Assembly (NCBI RefSeq): GCF_900111885.1
Contig: NZ_FOKG01000004.1
Coordinates: 289,886 to 353,885 of the forward strand
DNA length: 64,000 bases
From: Amycolatopsis marina
GTDB taxonomy: Bacteria; Actinomycetota; Actinomycetes; Mycobacteriales; Pseudonocardiaceae
Direction: 5' to 3'
The number at the start of each line of letters is the position of its first letter. Within the stretch, counting starts at the first letter, position 1. Shown one piece after another: positions 18,359 to 25,806 of the stretch. The position numbers and the translations under genes were made by a program. Under the pieces are notes generated by a model that searched no databases, was not told the origin of the DNA, and was given only the letters and a program-made list of their open reading frames with translations.

Positions 18359-20305
18359 CTACCTGCAGCCGCAGTCGCGCAGGGTCGCGGCAACGGCGTC
18401 GAGTGCGGGCCTGGCCGCGTCGATCGAGGTGCCGCTGGACATCAGCGAGAACACCAGCAGCCTGCCGTCCTTGTCGAGCACGACACCGGCCAGTGTGCTG
18501 ACCCCGGACAGGGTTCCGGTCTTGGCCCTGACCCACCCCTTGCCCTGGTCGGACGCCTCGGTGTCGTAGCGGCCCTCGAGGGTTCCGCTGCCGCCCGCGA
18601 CGGGCAGCCCGCCGACGACGGGCCGGAGCTTCGCCGTGCGCGGGTCGTCCCCCGTCGGCGCCGCCGCCACCGAAAGCACCTCGCTGAGCAGGGTGGCCGC
18701 CACCTTGTTCTCCGGGGAGAGGCCGCTGTCGTCGGACAGCTTCACCCCGCTGACGTCGAAGTCGTTGCGCGCGAGCACGTCCAGCGTCGCCTGTGCCCCG
18801 CCGGTGAAGGAGGGTTCGACGCCCGTGGCGATCGCGACATGGCGGGCGATGACGTCGGCCAGGAGGTTGTCGGACTGGGTGAGCATCGCGTCGACCAGTT
18901 CGGTCAGCGGCGGGGACAGCACCTCGCCAAGCACACGCGCGTCCGGTCCGGCCTGCACTGCGCCCGGGGCGGGCTGCGCGCCGAGGCGCTCGGCGAGTTC
19001 CCCGGCGAAGGCCGCGGCCGGGTCGCCGTGCCGCTGCGACTTCGGATCCGTGGCCTGCTGCCTGCCACCGTCGAGCATCACCGGCTCCACGGGCGCGGCG
19101 AACGTGGACGGCGCGTCGGCCGGATCCCAGCTCGGAGCCTCGGTGGGGCCGGCGAAGATGCTCAGGTCGACGGCGACCTTGTCGACCGCGCCGCCGGTGG
19201 CCTCCTTGACCTGGTTGACGAGGTCGTCGAGCCGGGCCGCGCCGGGGTAGAGGGATTCCTCGTCGTCTCGCAGGCCGGTCAGCGTGACGTCTCCGCCCGC
19301 CACCACGACGACGGTGCCCGGTTCGTCACCCTCGACGACCCTGGTGGGGATCTGCATACCGTGGTCGAGTTCGAGCAGGGCGGCCGCGGCGGCGAGGATC
19401 TTGGTCGTCGAGGCGGGTGTCTTCACCTCGTTCGCCCGCTGTTCCCAGAGCACCTCACCGCTCGCGGGGTCGACGACGTTGCCCGTGAGGTCGCCGAGCG
19501 CCGCCGCGGAGGCGGGACCCTGCAGTGCGGCCGCGACGCCGGAGGGGCTCGCGGCGGGCGCGGCGGGATCGGGCCCCTGCAGCGTCCTGGTCACGGCGAC
19601 CGGTTCCGGTGGTTCCCCCTTCGGCGCGTTGGGGGCCCACGGCAGCGCCAGCCGGTTGGCGACGCTCGGCAGGGCGAGGGTCACCCCGACGGCGACGACG
19701 AGAATCAGTGCGAGCGCACCGACCAGCAGGCCGCGTCGGCGACGGCGCGGCCTGGCGACGGCGCCACCCGAGCCGTCCGAGCCGGTCGAATCGCCCTGCT
19801 CGGCCGTTGCGGGCTGCTCTGGTGCCGCGGACTCGACTCCGGGCCGCTCGCGCGGCGGGTCCCCCTTGGTCGCGGGAGCGGGCGTCGGCTCGCTGCCGGG
19901 CTCGATCCGCATGGGCACGGCGTGCGTCGTGGCGGGTGGGATGTCCTGGTGCCGCTGAACCGGGGCGGGCGGCTGCGGTCGCGGTTGTGGCGGCGGTGGT
20001 TGTGGCGGCGGCTGGCGTGGCTGCTGCTGCGGTTGCGGTGGTGGTTGCTGTTGCGGTGGCGGCCTGCGGTGCGGACGGGTGACCGACTCGGACCCCGCTG
20101 TGGGCGCACCGGACCGGGGTGGCGGCTGGGTGACCCACACGGTGGCGGGCTCGTCGGGCGTGACCTTCGGCACAGGCAGCTCGTGAGTGGCCCCCGACTG
20201 GCTTCCCCGCAGGTCGTTCTGACTCCCCGTGAGGTCGCTGTCGGCCGAGGGCCAGGCGGGCTCGGCCGCCTCGTGCCCATCGAATCTGCCGTCCTTCTCC
20301 GACAC
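18359..20305 (-). CDS. dacB: D-Ala-D-Ala carboxypeptidase/endopeptidase (PBP4, S13 family)
   Basis: 648 aa from GTG 20305, with AGAGGAG upstream. The first 185 residues are cytoplasmic, Pro/Gln-rich and disordered. A membrane anchor follows (about 191-213, after RRRRR), then the extracytoplasmic S13 enzyme: catalytic S299-x-x-K302 (STTK), SDN triad, and KTG (AKTGTLSG) near the end. It trims or cleaves peptide stems of peptidoglycan. Mycobacterial homologues (Rv3627c) lack such a long N-terminal tail. Divergent from ppa across a 164-bp spacer holding both promoters. Confidence 0.92.
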   Translation of the reverse strand: MSEKDGRFDGHEAAEPAWPSADSDLTGSQNDLRGSQSGATHELPVPKVTPDEPATVWVTQPPPRSGAPTAGSESVTRPHRRPPPQQQPPPQPQQQPRQPPPQPPPPQPRPQPPAPVQRHQDIPPATTHAVPMRIEPGSEPTPAPATKGDPPRERPGVESAAPEQPATAEQGDSTGSDGSGGAVARPRRRRRGLLVGALALILVVAVGVTLALPSVANRLALPWAPNAPKGEPPEPVAVTRTLQGPDPAAPAASPSGVAAALQGPASAAALGDLTGNVVDPASGEVLWEQRANEVKTPASTTKILAAAAALLELDHGMQIPTRVVEGDEPGTVVVVAGGDVTLTGLRDDEESLYPGAARLDDLVNQVKEATGGAVDKVAVDLSIFAGPTEAPSWDPADAPSTFAAPVEPVMLDGGRQQATDPKSQRHGDPAAAFAGELAERLGAQPAPGAVQAGPDARVLGEVLSPPLTELVDAMLTQSDNLLADVIARHVAIATGVEPSFTGGAQATLDVLARNDFDVSGVKLSDDSGLSPENKVAATLLSEVLSVAAAPTGDDPRTAKLRPVVGGLPVAGGSGTLEGRYDTEASDQGKGWVRAKTGTLSGVSTLAGVVLDKDGRLLVFSLMSSGTSIDAARPALDAVAATLRDCGCR

Positions 20306-20469
20306 GCAACACTCCTCTGCACCACACCCGCACGCCGCCAACAGGGCCAAGCTCACACACGGTCATGCCGACCCGCGGCGTCCCGTAGTCCACACTAGTG
20401 AGGGTCAAGGAAGCGAAACGGTCAGCCGCCCGGTCGCGGCGATAACAAGAAGAGATCAGCGAGGACGGC

Positions 20470-20994
20470 GTGGAGTTCGACGTCACGATCGAAATCCCCA
20501 AAGGGGAACGCAACAAGTACGAGGTGGACCACAAGACAGGGCGGATCAAGCTCGACCGCACCCTGTTCACGGCCACGCAGTACCCGGCCGACTACGGGTT
20601 CATCGACGACACCCTTGGGCAGGACGGCGACCCGCTCGACGTGCTGGTCCTGGTGCAGGAACCGACGTTCCCCGGCTGCCTGATCCGGGCCAGGGCCATC
20701 GGCATGTTCCGGATGACCGACGAGAAGGGCCCGGACGACAAGGTCCTCGCGGTCCCGTCGGACGACCCTCGGCTCGAGCACCTGCGGGACATCCATCACC
20801 TGAACGAGTTCCACAAGCTGGAGATCGAGCACTTCTTCCAGGTCTACAAGGACCTCGAGCCCGCGAAGAGTGTCGAGGGCTCGAACTGGGCAGGCCGGGT
20901 GGAGGCCGAGGCGGAGATCAAGCGCTCCTACGAACGGGAGACCGAACGCCTCGAGAAGGCCGCCGCCGAATCGGGCGACGCCACCGAGCACTGA
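20470..20994 (+). CDS. ppa: Soluble inorganic pyrophosphatase, family I
   Basis: 174 aa from GTG 20470. It hydrolyses pyrophosphate from nucleotide, tRNA and polymer synthesis. Family I signatures: [24 protein letters not shown], and the metal site [11 protein letters not shown] with its three Asp. The C-terminal 25 residues are charged and helical. A membrane-bound proton-pumping pyrophosphatase is also encoded in this window (hppA), so the cell has two ways to use PPi. Confidence 0.97.
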   Translation: MEFDVTIEIPKGERNKYEVDHKTGRIKLDRTLFTATQYPADYGFIDDTLGQDGDPLDVLVLVQEPTFPGCLIRARAIGMFRMTDEKGPDDKVLAVPSDDPRLEHLRDIHHLNEFHKLEIEHFFQVYKDLEPAKSVEGSNWAGRVEAEAEIKRSYERETERLEKAAAESGDATEH

Positions 20995-21064
20995 GAGATC
21001 GCCGACAGGCCACCCCGTCCACGATCGAGTGGAGGGGGTGGCCTGTCGCGTTTCAGCCGCGCGG

Positions 21065-22333
21065 TCAGGCGGCGTAACCGGGCATCGGGAACGCGGCCAG
21101 CAGTTCGCGGATCTCGGCCGCGATCCGCTCGATGGCCTGCTCGTCCTCGGCGGCCGCCGCGGTGATCGTGCGGTCGATCCACTCGGCGATTCGCGGCTGG
21201 TGCTCGGGGCGCAGGCCACGGGTCGTGATCGAAGGCGTGCCCAGCCGGATTCCGGAGGGGTCGAACGGCTTACGCGGGTCGAACGGCACCGTGTTGTAGT
21301 TCAACTCGATCCCGGCCCGGTCCAGCGCCTGCGCCGCGGGTTTGCCGCCGATTCCCTTTCCGGTCAGGTCCACCAGCAGCAGGTGATTGTCGGTGCCGCC
21401 GGAAACCAGGTCGAAGCCGCGCTCGGTCAAGGCCTCGGCCAGTGCCTTCGCGTTGGCGACGATGTCGTGGGCGTACTCGCGGAACGCCGGCTTCGCCGCC
21501 TCGGCGAGCGCCACCGCGATCGCCGCGGTCGTGTGGTTGTGCGGGCCACCCTGCAGCCCGGGGAAGACGGCTTTGTCCACCGCTTTCGCGTGCTCCGCGT
21601 CGGACAGGATCATCGCCCCGCGCGGGCCGCGCAGCGTCTTGTGGGTGGTGGTGGTGATCACCTGGGCGTGCCCGACCGGTGAGGGGTGCGCGCCACCGGC
21701 GACCAGCCCGGCGATGTGGGCGATGTCGGCCACCAGCACCGCGTCGACCTCGCGGGCGATCTCGGCGAAGGCGGGGAAGTCGATGGTGCGCGGAATCGCG
21801 GTGCCACCGGCGAAGATCACCTTCGGCCTGTGCTGCAGCGCGAGGTCACGCACCTGATCGAGGTCGAGTCTGCCGGTGTCCTTGCGGACGCCGTAGCGCA
21901 CCGACGTGAACCATTTGCCGGTGGCGGAGACGCTCCACCCGTGTGTCAGGTGCCCGCCGTCGGGCAGTGCCATACCGAGGATCGGGTCGCCGGGCTTGGC
22001 GAAGGCCAGGTAGGCCGCGAGGTTGGCAGGTGAGCCCGAGTAGGGCTGCACGTTGGCGTGCTCGACCCCGAAAAGGGACTTCGCCCGCTCGATGGCCAGG
22101 TTCTCCACCTGGTCGATGAACTGCTGGCCCTCGTAGTAGCGCTTACCGGCGTAGCCCTCCGAGTACTTGTTCGTCAGTACCGTGCCGGTGGCCTCGAGCA
22201 CCGCCTGCGAGACGTAGTTCTCCGAGGCGATCAGCCGGATCTTGTCGTGCTGGCGGCGAGCCTCGCCCTCGACGAGCCCGGCGATCTCCGGATCGGTCGC
22301 GGACAGGGCGGAAATGGCTGGCTGATGAGTCAT
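21065..22333 (-). CDS. glyA: Serine hydroxymethyltransferase
   Basis: 422 aa PLP enzyme interconverting serine and glycine while charging tetrahydrofolate with a one-carbon unit. Motifs: IRLIASENYVS, NVQPYSGSPAN, DGGHLTHG, and the PLP lysine segment VITTTTHKTLRGPRG. ATG 22333 follows AGGAG. A ZTP riboswitch lies immediately upstream, so expression should rise when 10-formyl-folate runs short. Many actinobacteria carry two glyA copies; this is likely the riboswitch-regulated one. Confidence 0.96.
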   Translation of the reverse strand: MTHQPAISALSATDPEIAGLVEGEARRQHDKIRLIASENYVSQAVLEATGTVLTNKYSEGYAGKRYYEGQQFIDQVENLAIERAKSLFGVEHANVQPYSGSPANLAAYLAFAKPGDPILGMALPDGGHLTHGWSVSATGKWFTSVRYGVRKDTGRLDLDQVRDLALQHRPKVIFAGGTAIPRTIDFPAFAEIAREVDAVLVADIAHIAGLVAGGAHPSPVGHAQVITTTTHKTLRGPRGAMILSDAEHAKAVDKAVFPGLQGGPHNHTTAAIAVALAEAAKPAFREYAHDIVANAKALAEALTERGFDLVSGGTDNHLLLVDLTGKGIGGKPAAQALDRAGIELNYNTVPFDPRKPFDPSGIRLGTPSITTRGLRPEHQPRIAEWIDRTITAAAAEDEQAIERIAAEIRELLAAFPMPGYAA

Positions 22334-22382
22334 GATGCTGCTCCTGGACAGACGTGGCCACGGCATGCTGTGAGAAGCCCAC

Positions 22383-22456
22383 AGACACCCAGGCGCGCGG
22401 TGCCGGCCATTCGTCGCTCCCCGGTGGTGCTCCACCTCGATGGCGCCAGTCGCTAG
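22383..22456 (-). ncRNA. ZTP (pfl) riboswitch upstream of glyA
   Basis: Read on the minus strand, the leader contains the conserved pieces of the ZTP aptamer in order: GCGACTGGCG at the 5' end, a GGTGGAGCACCACC hairpin running into CGGGGAGCGA, then CCGCGCGCCTGGGT. These match the pfl consensus (ACUGGCG, GGGGAGCG, CCGCCUGGGC), including the pseudoknot-forming segment. ZTP/ZMP accumulates when 10-formyl-THF is limiting. The aptamer ends about 50 nt before the glyA ATG, leaving room for a translation or termination switch. Its 5' end overlaps the stop codon of the preceding CGNR gene. Recognised by consensus recall; no covariance search was run. Confidence 0.85.
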
Positions 22457-22875
22457 TGCGGGGTCGAGCTTACTGTGCCCTGCCGCCCGTGTGGACGATG
22501 CGCGTCACACCATCTGCGCGTGGCTCCACTGGTGCGGTCGCAGAACACCTGGCCGCAGACCGGACATGCCTTGATCCTGCGCCACCCGTCGACGGCGACG
22601 AGCTCGGCGAGCCCGGAGGCGGCGGCCACCAGCTCCCCCACCTCCTCGAACGCGCCGACGTGCACGACCCGCCAGCGCCGCCCGTCCGCCACGAGCCGAG
22701 GCCGGGCGCCGGTCGCGGCGAGCAGAGCGTTTAGCCCCGCCGCCGCGACCCGCTCGTCCGGTAGCGCGTGGACCACGGCCGACAGCTCCGGGTGGCCTGC
22801 CGCCAGGAGCCGTTCCGCCGTCGCGAGACCGGGATCGAGCGCGCGGAACGGCGGAACCACGTTGTACTTGCGCAC
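22453..22875 (-). CDS. CGNR-type zinc-finger protein
   Basis: 140 aa from GTG 22875. The C-terminus has ACPVCGQVFCDRTS followed by ATRRWCDAH, the treble-clef-like CGNR finger (CxxC, D-R-T-S, RRWC). The final CGNR tetrapeptide is replaced by a His-rich end, so the fourth ligand may be His. The first 90 residues resemble a short ABATE-type domain. It starts 4 bp after the uL11-like gene and shares its MerR-type promoter. CGNR proteins are predicted nucleic-acid binders or regulators. Role unknown. Confidence 0.72.
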   Translation of the reverse strand: MRKYNVVPPFRALDPGLATAERLLAAGHPELSAVVHALPDERVAAAGLNALLAATGARPRLVADGRRWRVVHVGAFEEVGELVAAASGLAELVAVDGWRRIKACPVCGQVFCDRTSGATRRWCDAHRPHGRQGTVSSTPH

Positions 22876-22879
22876 AGCC

Positions 22880-23302
22880 TCAGTCCGCCACGCCCACTCC
22901 CATGGAACGGGCTGTTCCCGCGACCGTCCGCATCGCGGCGTCGAGATTCGTGGTGTTGAGGTCGGGCAGTTTGCGCTCGGCGATCTCCCGGAGCTGCTGC
23001 CCGGTCAGATTCCCCGCCGACTCGTGTCCCGGCCGCCCCGATCCCTTGCCCCCGAGGGCCTTGCGGATCAGGAACGACGTGGGCGGAGTCTTCAGCCGCA
23101 GCTCGAACGTCCGGTCTTCGAAGACCGTGACGACGACCGGCACGATGTCGCCGCGCTGACTCGCCGTCGCGTCGTCGTAGGCCCGCTTGATGGCGACCAG
23201 GTTCGCGCCGGTCTGCCCGAGCATCTTGCCCAGGTCCACCACGGGCGCATCACCTGCGGTGAGCTCCAGCGTGGCCCGGAACATTGGCTTCTTTGGCGCC
23301 AC
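22880..23302 (-). CDS. Divergent ribosomal protein uL11 paralogue
   Basis: 140 aa from GTG 23302, with GGAGGGG six bases upstream; an earlier GTG at 23317 lacks such a site. It aligns with L11 along its full length: APKKPMFRATLELTAG, GKMLGQTGANL, ASQRGDIVPVVVTVFEDRTF, KTPPTSFLI and the end GTARSMGVGV. The Pro-rich helix contacting thiopeptides (PPVGPALGQ in normal L11) is changed to APVVDLGKMLGQ. The genuine rplK sits in the rplK-rplA operon of actinobacteria, so this should be an extra copy. It forms an operon with the CGNR gene behind a MerR-type promoter. Possible roles: alternative ribosome, antibiotic tolerance, or free regulator (all inference). Confidence 0.82.
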   Translation of the reverse strand: MAPKKPMFRATLELTAGDAPVVDLGKMLGQTGANLVAIKRAYDDATASQRGDIVPVVVTVFEDRTFELRLKTPPTSFLIRKALGGKGSGRPGHESAGNLTGQQLREIAERKLPDLNTTNLDAAMRTVAGTARSMGVGVAD

Positions 23303-23322
23303 GGCAATCCCCTCCACTGAGG

Positions 23323-23423
23323 GTTATTCACGGTCGACCGGACGGGGGTGGCCCGGAGGGCTGCTCGCGGCTGGTCGACACACGTGAGATGCGGGCATCG
23401 GCGACGTGCGTCGCGTGAATAAC
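23323..23423. repeat. 10-bp inverted repeat flanking the uL11-like leader
   Basis: GTTATTCACG at 23323-23332 and its exact reverse complement CGTGAATAAC at 23414-23423 bracket the middle of the leader between the MerR-type promoter and the uL11-like gene. A transcript from that promoter would contain both arms, able to close an 81-nt loop just before the ribosome site. This could be a control structure in the 5' leader; chance is not excluded. Confidence 0.45.
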
Positions 23424-23467
23424 GCTCAGCTGAATAGTTCAACTGTCTGTTGATCTGACAGCGAGGG

Positions 23468-23498
23468 ACGTTAAAGACTCCAGTTACTGGAGAGTCAA
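23468..23498 (-). promoter_or_regulatory. MerR-type promoter/operator for the uL11-like operon
   Basis: On the minus strand TTGACT (23498-23493) is followed after 19 bp by TAACGT (23473-23468). The spacer dyad CTCCAGT-a-ACTGGAG (23492-23478) matches the one before the MerR gene at 4743-4773 except for the central base. Downstream on that strand lies the uL11-like/CGNR operon, about 170 bp away. The other side (gamma-carbonic anhydrase) is transcribed on the same strand but ends here, so the target is the uL11 operon. Confidence 0.72.
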
Positions 23499-23541
23499 AC
23501 TCGAAATCGCGGCTCAGTGCGGACGCCTACCGAAACAGCTC

Positions 23542-24084
23542 CTAGTCCTCGGTGGGCCGGATGGGCTCGACAGGCTCGATGCCGCGCGCGTGCCTGCGCG
23601 CCAGCTCCTGGTAGATCGCGGCGTTGTGCTCGACCCACACCCGCGCCGAGTCGCTGAGCGGCACGTGCTTCTTCGCCGGGCTGCCCATCGCGATCATCTC
23701 GGGCGGCACCACCGAGTTCGGCGTGACCGTTGCCCCGGCGGCCACCAGGGCGCGGGCACCGATCTCCGCCTTGTCCAGCACGGTTGAACCGTTGCCGATG
23801 AGCGCCTGTTCGCCGACCGTGCAGTCGTGCACCAGGCACTGGTGGCCGACGGTGACGTTGCGCCCGATCTCGCATACGCCGTCGTTGACGTGCACGACGG
23901 AGTTGTCCTGGATGTTCGCGCCGGCGCGGATGACGATCCGGCCGAAGTCGGCCCGGATCACGGCGCCGTACCAGACCGAGGCGCCCTCCTCGACGGTCAC
24001 GTCACCGATGAGCGTGGCGGTGGGGGCGATCCAGGCGTCGGGGTGCACGGTGGGGCTGACGCCCTCGAAGGAATACAGCGGCAT
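23542..24084 (-). CDS. Gamma-class carbonic anhydrase family protein
   Basis: 180 aa from ATG 24084. Left-handed parallel beta-helix with hexapeptide repeats throughout (IGDVTV, VIRADF, IGNGST and similar). The gamma-CA metal histidines are present in HVNDG and GHQCLVHDC. These trimeric proteins hydrate CO2 or, in many bacteria, are inactive acyltransferase-like relatives. AGGGTG upstream gives a weak ribosome site. The neighbours do not clarify its role. The MerR-type promoter downstream of its stop serves the next operon. Confidence 0.85.
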   Translation of the reverse strand: MPLYSFEGVSPTVHPDAWIAPTATLIGDVTVEEGASVWYGAVIRADFGRIVIRAGANIQDNSVVHVNDGVCEIGRNVTVGHQCLVHDCTVGEQALIGNGSTVLDKAEIGARALVAAGATVTPNSVVPPEMIAMGSPAKKHVPLSDSARVWVEHNAAIYQELARRHARGIEPVEPIRPTED

Positions 24085-24160
24085 GGCGACACCCTAAGCG
24101 GACGTCCGAGAACTTTGGTTCGCGTGGTCGTGGTGATTTGCGGAACCCGGCCCGGACCGC

Positions 24161-25192
24161 TCAGCGATGATGGGCCAGCACCTCGTGTGCGGTGTCCGCA
24201 CCGCGAGCGGGTTCGACGTGGACGACGGCGGCGGTCAGCCTCGGCACCGCGTGCACGAGCCGGTGTTCCACCTCGTGCGCCAGCGCGTGAGCCTGCAACA
24301 CCGTCAGTTCCGCGTCGACCGAGACCGCGAGTTCGGCACGCAGGTTGTGCCCGATCCAGCGCATCCGCACCTGGTTCGCGTGCAGCACGCCAGGTACCTC
24401 TGCGGCGGTTCGCTCCACGCGTTCCACCATGGCCGGATCGACGGCGTCCATCAGGCGGCGGAACACCTCGCGGGCCGCGTCCCGGAGCACGAACAGGATC
24501 GCCACGGTGATGAGCAGGCCGATGATCGGATCCGCCTGGGGGTAACCCAGCCCGACGCCGAGCGCACCGAGCACGACGGCCAGCGAGGTGAAGCCGTCGG
24601 TGCGGGCGTGCAGGCCGTCGGCGACGAGTGCGGCCGAGCCGATCTGCCTGCCGACGGTGATGCGGTAGCGGGCCACCAGTTCGTTGCCCGCGAAGCCGAT
24701 CACTCCGGCCGCGGCGACCACCCAGAGATGCTGCACGGGCCGCGGGTCGATCAACCGCTGCACCGACTCGTATCCGGCCAGCGCCGCCGACGCGGCGATG
24801 ATCAGCACCACGACGACGCCGGCCAGGTCCTCAGCACGGCCGAGGCCGTAGGTGTAGCGCCGGCTCGCGGCCCTTCTGCCCAGCAGAAAGGCGATTCCCA
24901 GCGGAAGCGCGGTCAGCGCGTCGGCGAAGTTGTGGATGGTGTCGCCCAGCAACGCGACCGAGCCGCTGAGCAGCACGACCACGAGCTGCGCCAGAGCCGT
25001 GACGAGCAGCGCGACGAAGGACAGAACCAGCGTGCGCATCCCCCGCTTGCTGGTCTCCAGCGCGGTGTCCACCCGCTCGGAACTGTCGTGACTGTGCGGG
25101 GTCAGCAGATGCCTGAGCCTGCTCCAAGTGCTCGCCACCCGCCCCGTGTGCCCATGACCGTGGCCATGCCCGTGCCCGTGTTGCCGCGCCAT
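24161..25192 (-). CDS. Cation diffusion facilitator (zinc/cobalt efflux)
   Basis: 343 aa from ATG 25192. The N-terminus is an HGHGHGHGHGH metal-binding stretch (residues 5-15). Six transmembrane helices follow, with H-D-type metal sites in GDTIHNFADAL (helix 2) and ADGLHARTDGFTS (helix 5), then a cytoplasmic C-terminal dimerisation domain with His-rich end. CDF proteins export zinc or related cations by proton antiport. It is divergent from an ArsR-family gene 71 bp away, the usual arrangement for metal-induced efflux. Confidence 0.93.
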   Translation of the reverse strand: MARQHGHGHGHGHGHTGRVASTWSRLRHLLTPHSHDSSERVDTALETSKRGMRTLVLSFVALLVTALAQLVVVLLSGSVALLGDTIHNFADALTALPLGIAFLLGRRAASRRYTYGLGRAEDLAGVVVVLIIAASAALAGYESVQRLIDPRPVQHLWVVAAAGVIGFAGNELVARYRITVGRQIGSAALVADGLHARTDGFTSLAVVLGALGVGLGYPQADPIIGLLITVAILFVLRDAAREVFRRLMDAVDPAMVERVERTAAEVPGVLHANQVRMRWIGHNLRAELAVSVDAELTVLQAHALAHEVEHRLVHAVPRLTAAVVHVEPARGADTAHEVLAHHR

Positions 25193-25263
25193 CGTTACTC
25201 TCGCCCTTAGGTCGCCCCGTGTCGGTATCTGCAGGATGTCCTGCCCGAGAGGAATATGCAACC

Positions 25264-25644
25264 ATGTGCGCGCATAAGCACACTTCGCTGGACGATCGCA
25301 GTGATCCGTCGCTTGCGGAGCAACTCACCGTGGCCGCCGAGGTACTCGGCCATCTCGCCGACCCGACCCGGCTGCACCTGCTGCACCTGCTCACCGAGGG
25401 CGAACAGGACGTGAGCACCCTGACCGCGGGCGGGAACGCGTCCCGATCGTCGGTCTCCCAGCACCTGGGGCGCCTGCGCCTCGCCGGTCTCGTCCAGTCG
25501 CGGCGGGACGGACGGCGGATGCTGTACCGCATCACCAGCGATCACCTGGAGGCACTGGTCGAGGAGGCTCTCGGCTTCGCGTATCACGCGGTGGCCGACG
25601 TCCCACATCACCGGCACGCAGCGGAAAAGCCGAACGCGGACTGA
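25264..25644 (+). CDS. ArsR/SmtB-family metal-sensing repressor
   Basis: 126 aa from ATG 25264, with GAGAGGA upstream. Winged helix-turn-helix with LADPTRLHLLHLLTEG and SRSSVSQHLGRLRLAGLV. The last helix and tail (DHLEALVEEALGF, then HHRHA) are rich in Asp/His as in the alpha-5 metal sites of SmtB/CzrA/NmtR sensors; no CxC motif for arsenic or cadmium. It likely represses the divergent CDF gene until zinc, cobalt or nickel binds. A weak dyad TATGC-N12-GCATA (25255-25276) overlaps the start and may be its operator. Confidence 0.88.
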   Translation: MCAHKHTSLDDRSDPSLAEQLTVAAEVLGHLADPTRLHLLHLLTEGEQDVSTLTAGGNASRSSVSQHLGRLRLAGLVQSRRDGRRMLYRITSDHLEALVEEALGFAYHAVADVPHHRHAAEKPNAD

Positions 25645-25708
25645 CCGCACCCGGAGGCGATGCGCACGCACTTTCCTCGGCTGACTCAACCCACGAACTG
25701 GGCCACGC

Positions 25709-25738
25709 GGAGGGTTCCGGGTTTCTTCGGAACCCTCC
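25709..25738. terminator. Hairpin with 11-bp perfect stem
   Basis: GGAGGGTTCCG (25709-25719) pairs with CGGAACCCTCC (25728-25738) around an 8-nt loop. It lies between the ArsR stop and the leftward lipoprotein gene and could end transcription from either side, although no T-run follows. It adjoins the decayed tRNA-Thr 3' copy, just as the intact tRNA-Thr is followed by a hairpin. Confidence 0.6.
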
Positions 25739-25787
25739 GGACCTGCGAACCGCCCAGGGAGCGATTCCGTGACCTGTTCGTCACGAG
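25739..25787 (-). pseudogene. Decayed 3' half of tRNA-Thr (att-like remnant)
   Basis: This stretch aligns without large gaps to the 3' half of the intact tRNA-Thr and its flank: acctgcga, then the acceptor strand, T arm, variable loop and anticodon loop down to acgag. Similarity stops just past the anticodon. Orientation is the same as the real gene 1.45 kb away. T-arm pairing is broken, so it cannot be functional. A 3' half ending at the anticodon loop is what integrase-type insertion into a tRNA leaves; decay of a tandem gene copy is the alternative. Confidence 0.6.
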
Positions 25788-25806
25788 CGCCTTCAACAGT
25801 CAGCCA

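Noticed and set aside
25142..25182. Short tandem repeat
   Set aside because: It encodes the alternating His-Gly metal-binding N-terminus of the CDF transporter.
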